Under the pieces are notes generated by a model. The model saw nothing but the letters and a program-made list of their open reading frames with translations, did not search any database and was not told the DNA's origin. Shown in pieces: positions 63,730 to 64,000 of a DNA stretch of 64,000 nt. The number at the start of each line of letters is the position of its first letter. The first letter of the stretch is position 1. The DNA is from an uncultured Nonlabens sp. (GTDB lineage Bacteria > Bacteroidota > Bacteroidia > Flavobacteriales > Flavobacteriaceae): contig CANLKV010000004.1 in assembly GCA_947491755.1 (NCBI GenBank), positions 185,975 through 249,974 of the forward strand, in the 5' to 3' direction. Position numbers and translations under genes: made by a program.

Positions 63730-64000
63730 AGGATGATTTTCCAGATGATCCTGACAGCGCTACGCGCTGAAAATGTAAAACCCCACCGTCAAATTCAAGT
63801 AAACTAACCTCAATTAAAACACAACTGCGTTGTATGAGGATGATCTTTTAGATGATCCTGACAGCGCTACGCGCTGAAAATGTAAAACCCCACCTTACAA
63901 ATTCAAGTAAACCAACCTCAATGAAAACACAACTGCGTTGTATGAGGATGATCTTTTAGATGATCCTGACAGCGCTACGCGCTGAAAATGTAAAACCCCA
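63730..64000 (+). repeat. tandem ~107/108-bp repeat with three hairpins per unit, truncated by window edge
   Basis: Copies start at 63730, 63837 and 63945 (spacing 107 and 108 bp); the third runs off the window. In copies 2 and 3, each unit contains AGGATGATC-TTTTA-GATGATCCT (one mismatch), CAGCGC-TAC-GCGCTG (perfect) and, at its end, ACAAC-TGC-GTTGT (perfect). Copies are nearly identical, with a few substitutions and one indel. No conserved ORF spans the repeat. It is probably an intergenic repeat array of unknown role. Confidence 0.85.

Noticed and set aside
63745..63959. Small ORFs inside the tandem repeat (for example starting ATGATCCTGACAG)
   Set aside because: The frames differ between copies because of an indel and early stops, and the sequence is better explained by its hairpins.
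1..64000. CRISPR arrays, tRNA or rRNA genes
   Set aside because: No regularly spaced short direct repeats with unique spacers and no tRNA or rRNA signatures were seen. The palindromic repeat is dispersed, and the end array has near-identical units without spacers.

Overview
The window looks like a chromosomal segment of a marine-type Flavobacteriaceae (Bacteroidota). The evidence is moderate-to-low GC, promoter boxes of the Bacteroidota type (TAnnTTTG), few Shine-Dalgarno sites, TonB receptors with HmuY and DUF6607 partners, a bifunctional HisB, the trp order E-G-D-C-F-B-A and the flavobacterial MarC, Nif3 and YegP repertoire. A Nonlabens- or Dokdonia-like organism is a guess. No tRNA, rRNA, CRISPR array or complete insertion sequence was seen.

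Layout. 1-6600 is housekeeping: the end of a gap gene, a TPR hybrid histidine kinase, lpxK, a Nif3-family protein, a coiled-coil 'zinc ribbon' protein and msrA. 6600-15800 is amino-acid biosynthesis: asnB, then a complete trp operon with an extra lipoprotein gene between trpE and trpG. 15900-25400 is an acetate-use locus: zinc-ribbon HTH protein, porin, DUF4212 plus Na+/acetate symporter, a symporter-fused sensor kinase, a receiver-only regulator and acetyl-CoA synthetase. 25440-33400 is a complete his operon (G-D-C-B-H-A-F-IE). 33400-47800 is mixed: YegP, Old Yellow Enzyme, a TetR/DUF4442 divergent pair, aromatic amino-acid hydroxylase, rhodanese, truncated hemoglobin, AraC with an AhpD-like protein, a large beta-propeller exoprotein, MarC and PBP1A. 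47900-51500 is a phosphoesterase-like protein fused to an Omp85 barrel. 51700-59700 is a haem/iron uptake locus. 59850-63600 is a second TonB-receptor cluster. The window ends in a 107/108-bp tandem repeat.

Two themes stand out. First, asnB, trp and his each carry a classical attenuator: a 16-18 codon leader peptide rich in the matching amino acid (6 Asn; WWW; HHHH), then a strong terminator, then the first gene. In all three the leader ATG lies exactly 7 nt after a promoter -7 box, so the leader mRNAs should be leaderless or nearly so. The Asn leader on asnB is the least expected. Second, a 16-bp perfect palindrome, CGCTTTCGCGAAAGCG, occurs 11 times exactly and 6 times as a close variant. 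It is spread fairly evenly, lies inside 12 genes in all three reading frames (mostly as Ala-Phe-Ala-Lys-Ala), and three copies form the end of signal peptides.
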